From: Cyclobacteriaceae bacterium
GTDB taxonomy: Bacteria > Bacteroidota > Bacteroidia > Cytophagales > Cyclobacteriaceae
Assembly (NCBI GenBank): GCA_019751475.1
Contig: JAIENH010000286.1
Location: 1-5,863 of the forward strand
DNA length: 5,863 bases
Direction of reading: 5' to 3'
How positions within the stretch are numbered: the stretch's first letter is position 1; the number at the start of each line of letters is the position of its first letter. Positions 5,785 through 5,863 of the stretch are shown here, one piece after another. Under the pieces are notes generated by a model, which saw only the letters and a list, made by a program, of their open reading frames with translations, searched no databases and was not told where the DNA came from. Position numbers and translations under genes: made by a program.

Positions 5785-5863
5785 CATATCTAACCCGACA
5801 GTGAGGCCGACCCGGGCAGCACACTTGCCAAAGGCCGCACATCCAGCCGCAAAACCCAAAGCC
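5785..5863. other. Unassigned GC-rich sequence to the window edge
   Basis: After the array the base composition rises sharply: 41 of the last 63 bases are G or C by hand count. The plus-strand frame that includes GTG 5801-5803 is open to the edge and would read VRPTRAAHLPKAAHPAAKPKA..., but it has no ATG and no ribosome-binding signal. The sequence is not in the 21-bp register. It may be the edge of another gene or repeat block; nothing here decides it. Confidence 0.4.

Noticed and set aside
5347..5859. 170-codon open frame on the minus strand through the array and the end of the 248-aa gene
   Set aside because: It starts at TTG, overlaps the better-supported plus-strand gene antisense, and is open mainly because the 21-bp units lack stops in that frame.

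Overview
The window looks like a piece of a Bacteroidota chromosome, most likely from the Cytophagales or a relative. The genes are moderately AT-rich. Most start codons follow A-rich leaders with no Shine-Dalgarno sequence, and the two transporters and the two-component system have the look of that phylum's proteins. This placement is inferred from style and family resemblance, not from a database search.

The left part (1-2201) carries two cation/proton antiporters in convergent orientation, 20 bp apart. One is the C-terminal part of a CPA-type (Na+/H+ exchanger family) antiporter that enters from the left edge on the plus strand. The other is a complete NhaD-type Na+/H+ antiporter on the minus strand. 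A 124-bp divergent intergenic region (2202-2325) separates nhaD from a two-component system on the plus strand: an OmpR/PhoB-family response regulator (2326-3003), then a HAMP-containing histidine kinase 3 bp downstream (3007-4383). Three [CT]CTAAT motifs spaced 21 and 11 bp apart lie between the divergent genes and are candidate binding sites for the regulator. The simplest model is that the kinase senses an ion or envelope condition and the regulator controls nhaD, its own operon, or both. This is inference.

From 4384 to 4767 there is no gene. The stretch holds three successive hairpins, the last a textbook intrinsic terminator (4527-4557). Upstream of the next gene are a short inverted repeat and weak promoter-like sequences.

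The right part differs in character. A 248-residue protein of unknown function (4768-5514) is Ala/Thr/Lys-rich, apparently soluble and helical, and built from two diverged copies of one module. Just after it come a long imperfect hairpin (5536-5575) and a degenerate tandem array with a strict 21-bp period (5575-5784, about ten units). The hairpin's 3' arm looks like a further decayed unit in the same phase. The array seems to carry a second-level repeat of five units (105 bp), and it stays open in reading frames on both strands because 21 is a multiple of three. The window ends in 79 bases of unassigned, GC-rich sequence. The gene, hairpin and array may form one composite accessory module. This is the least explained and most interesting part of the window.
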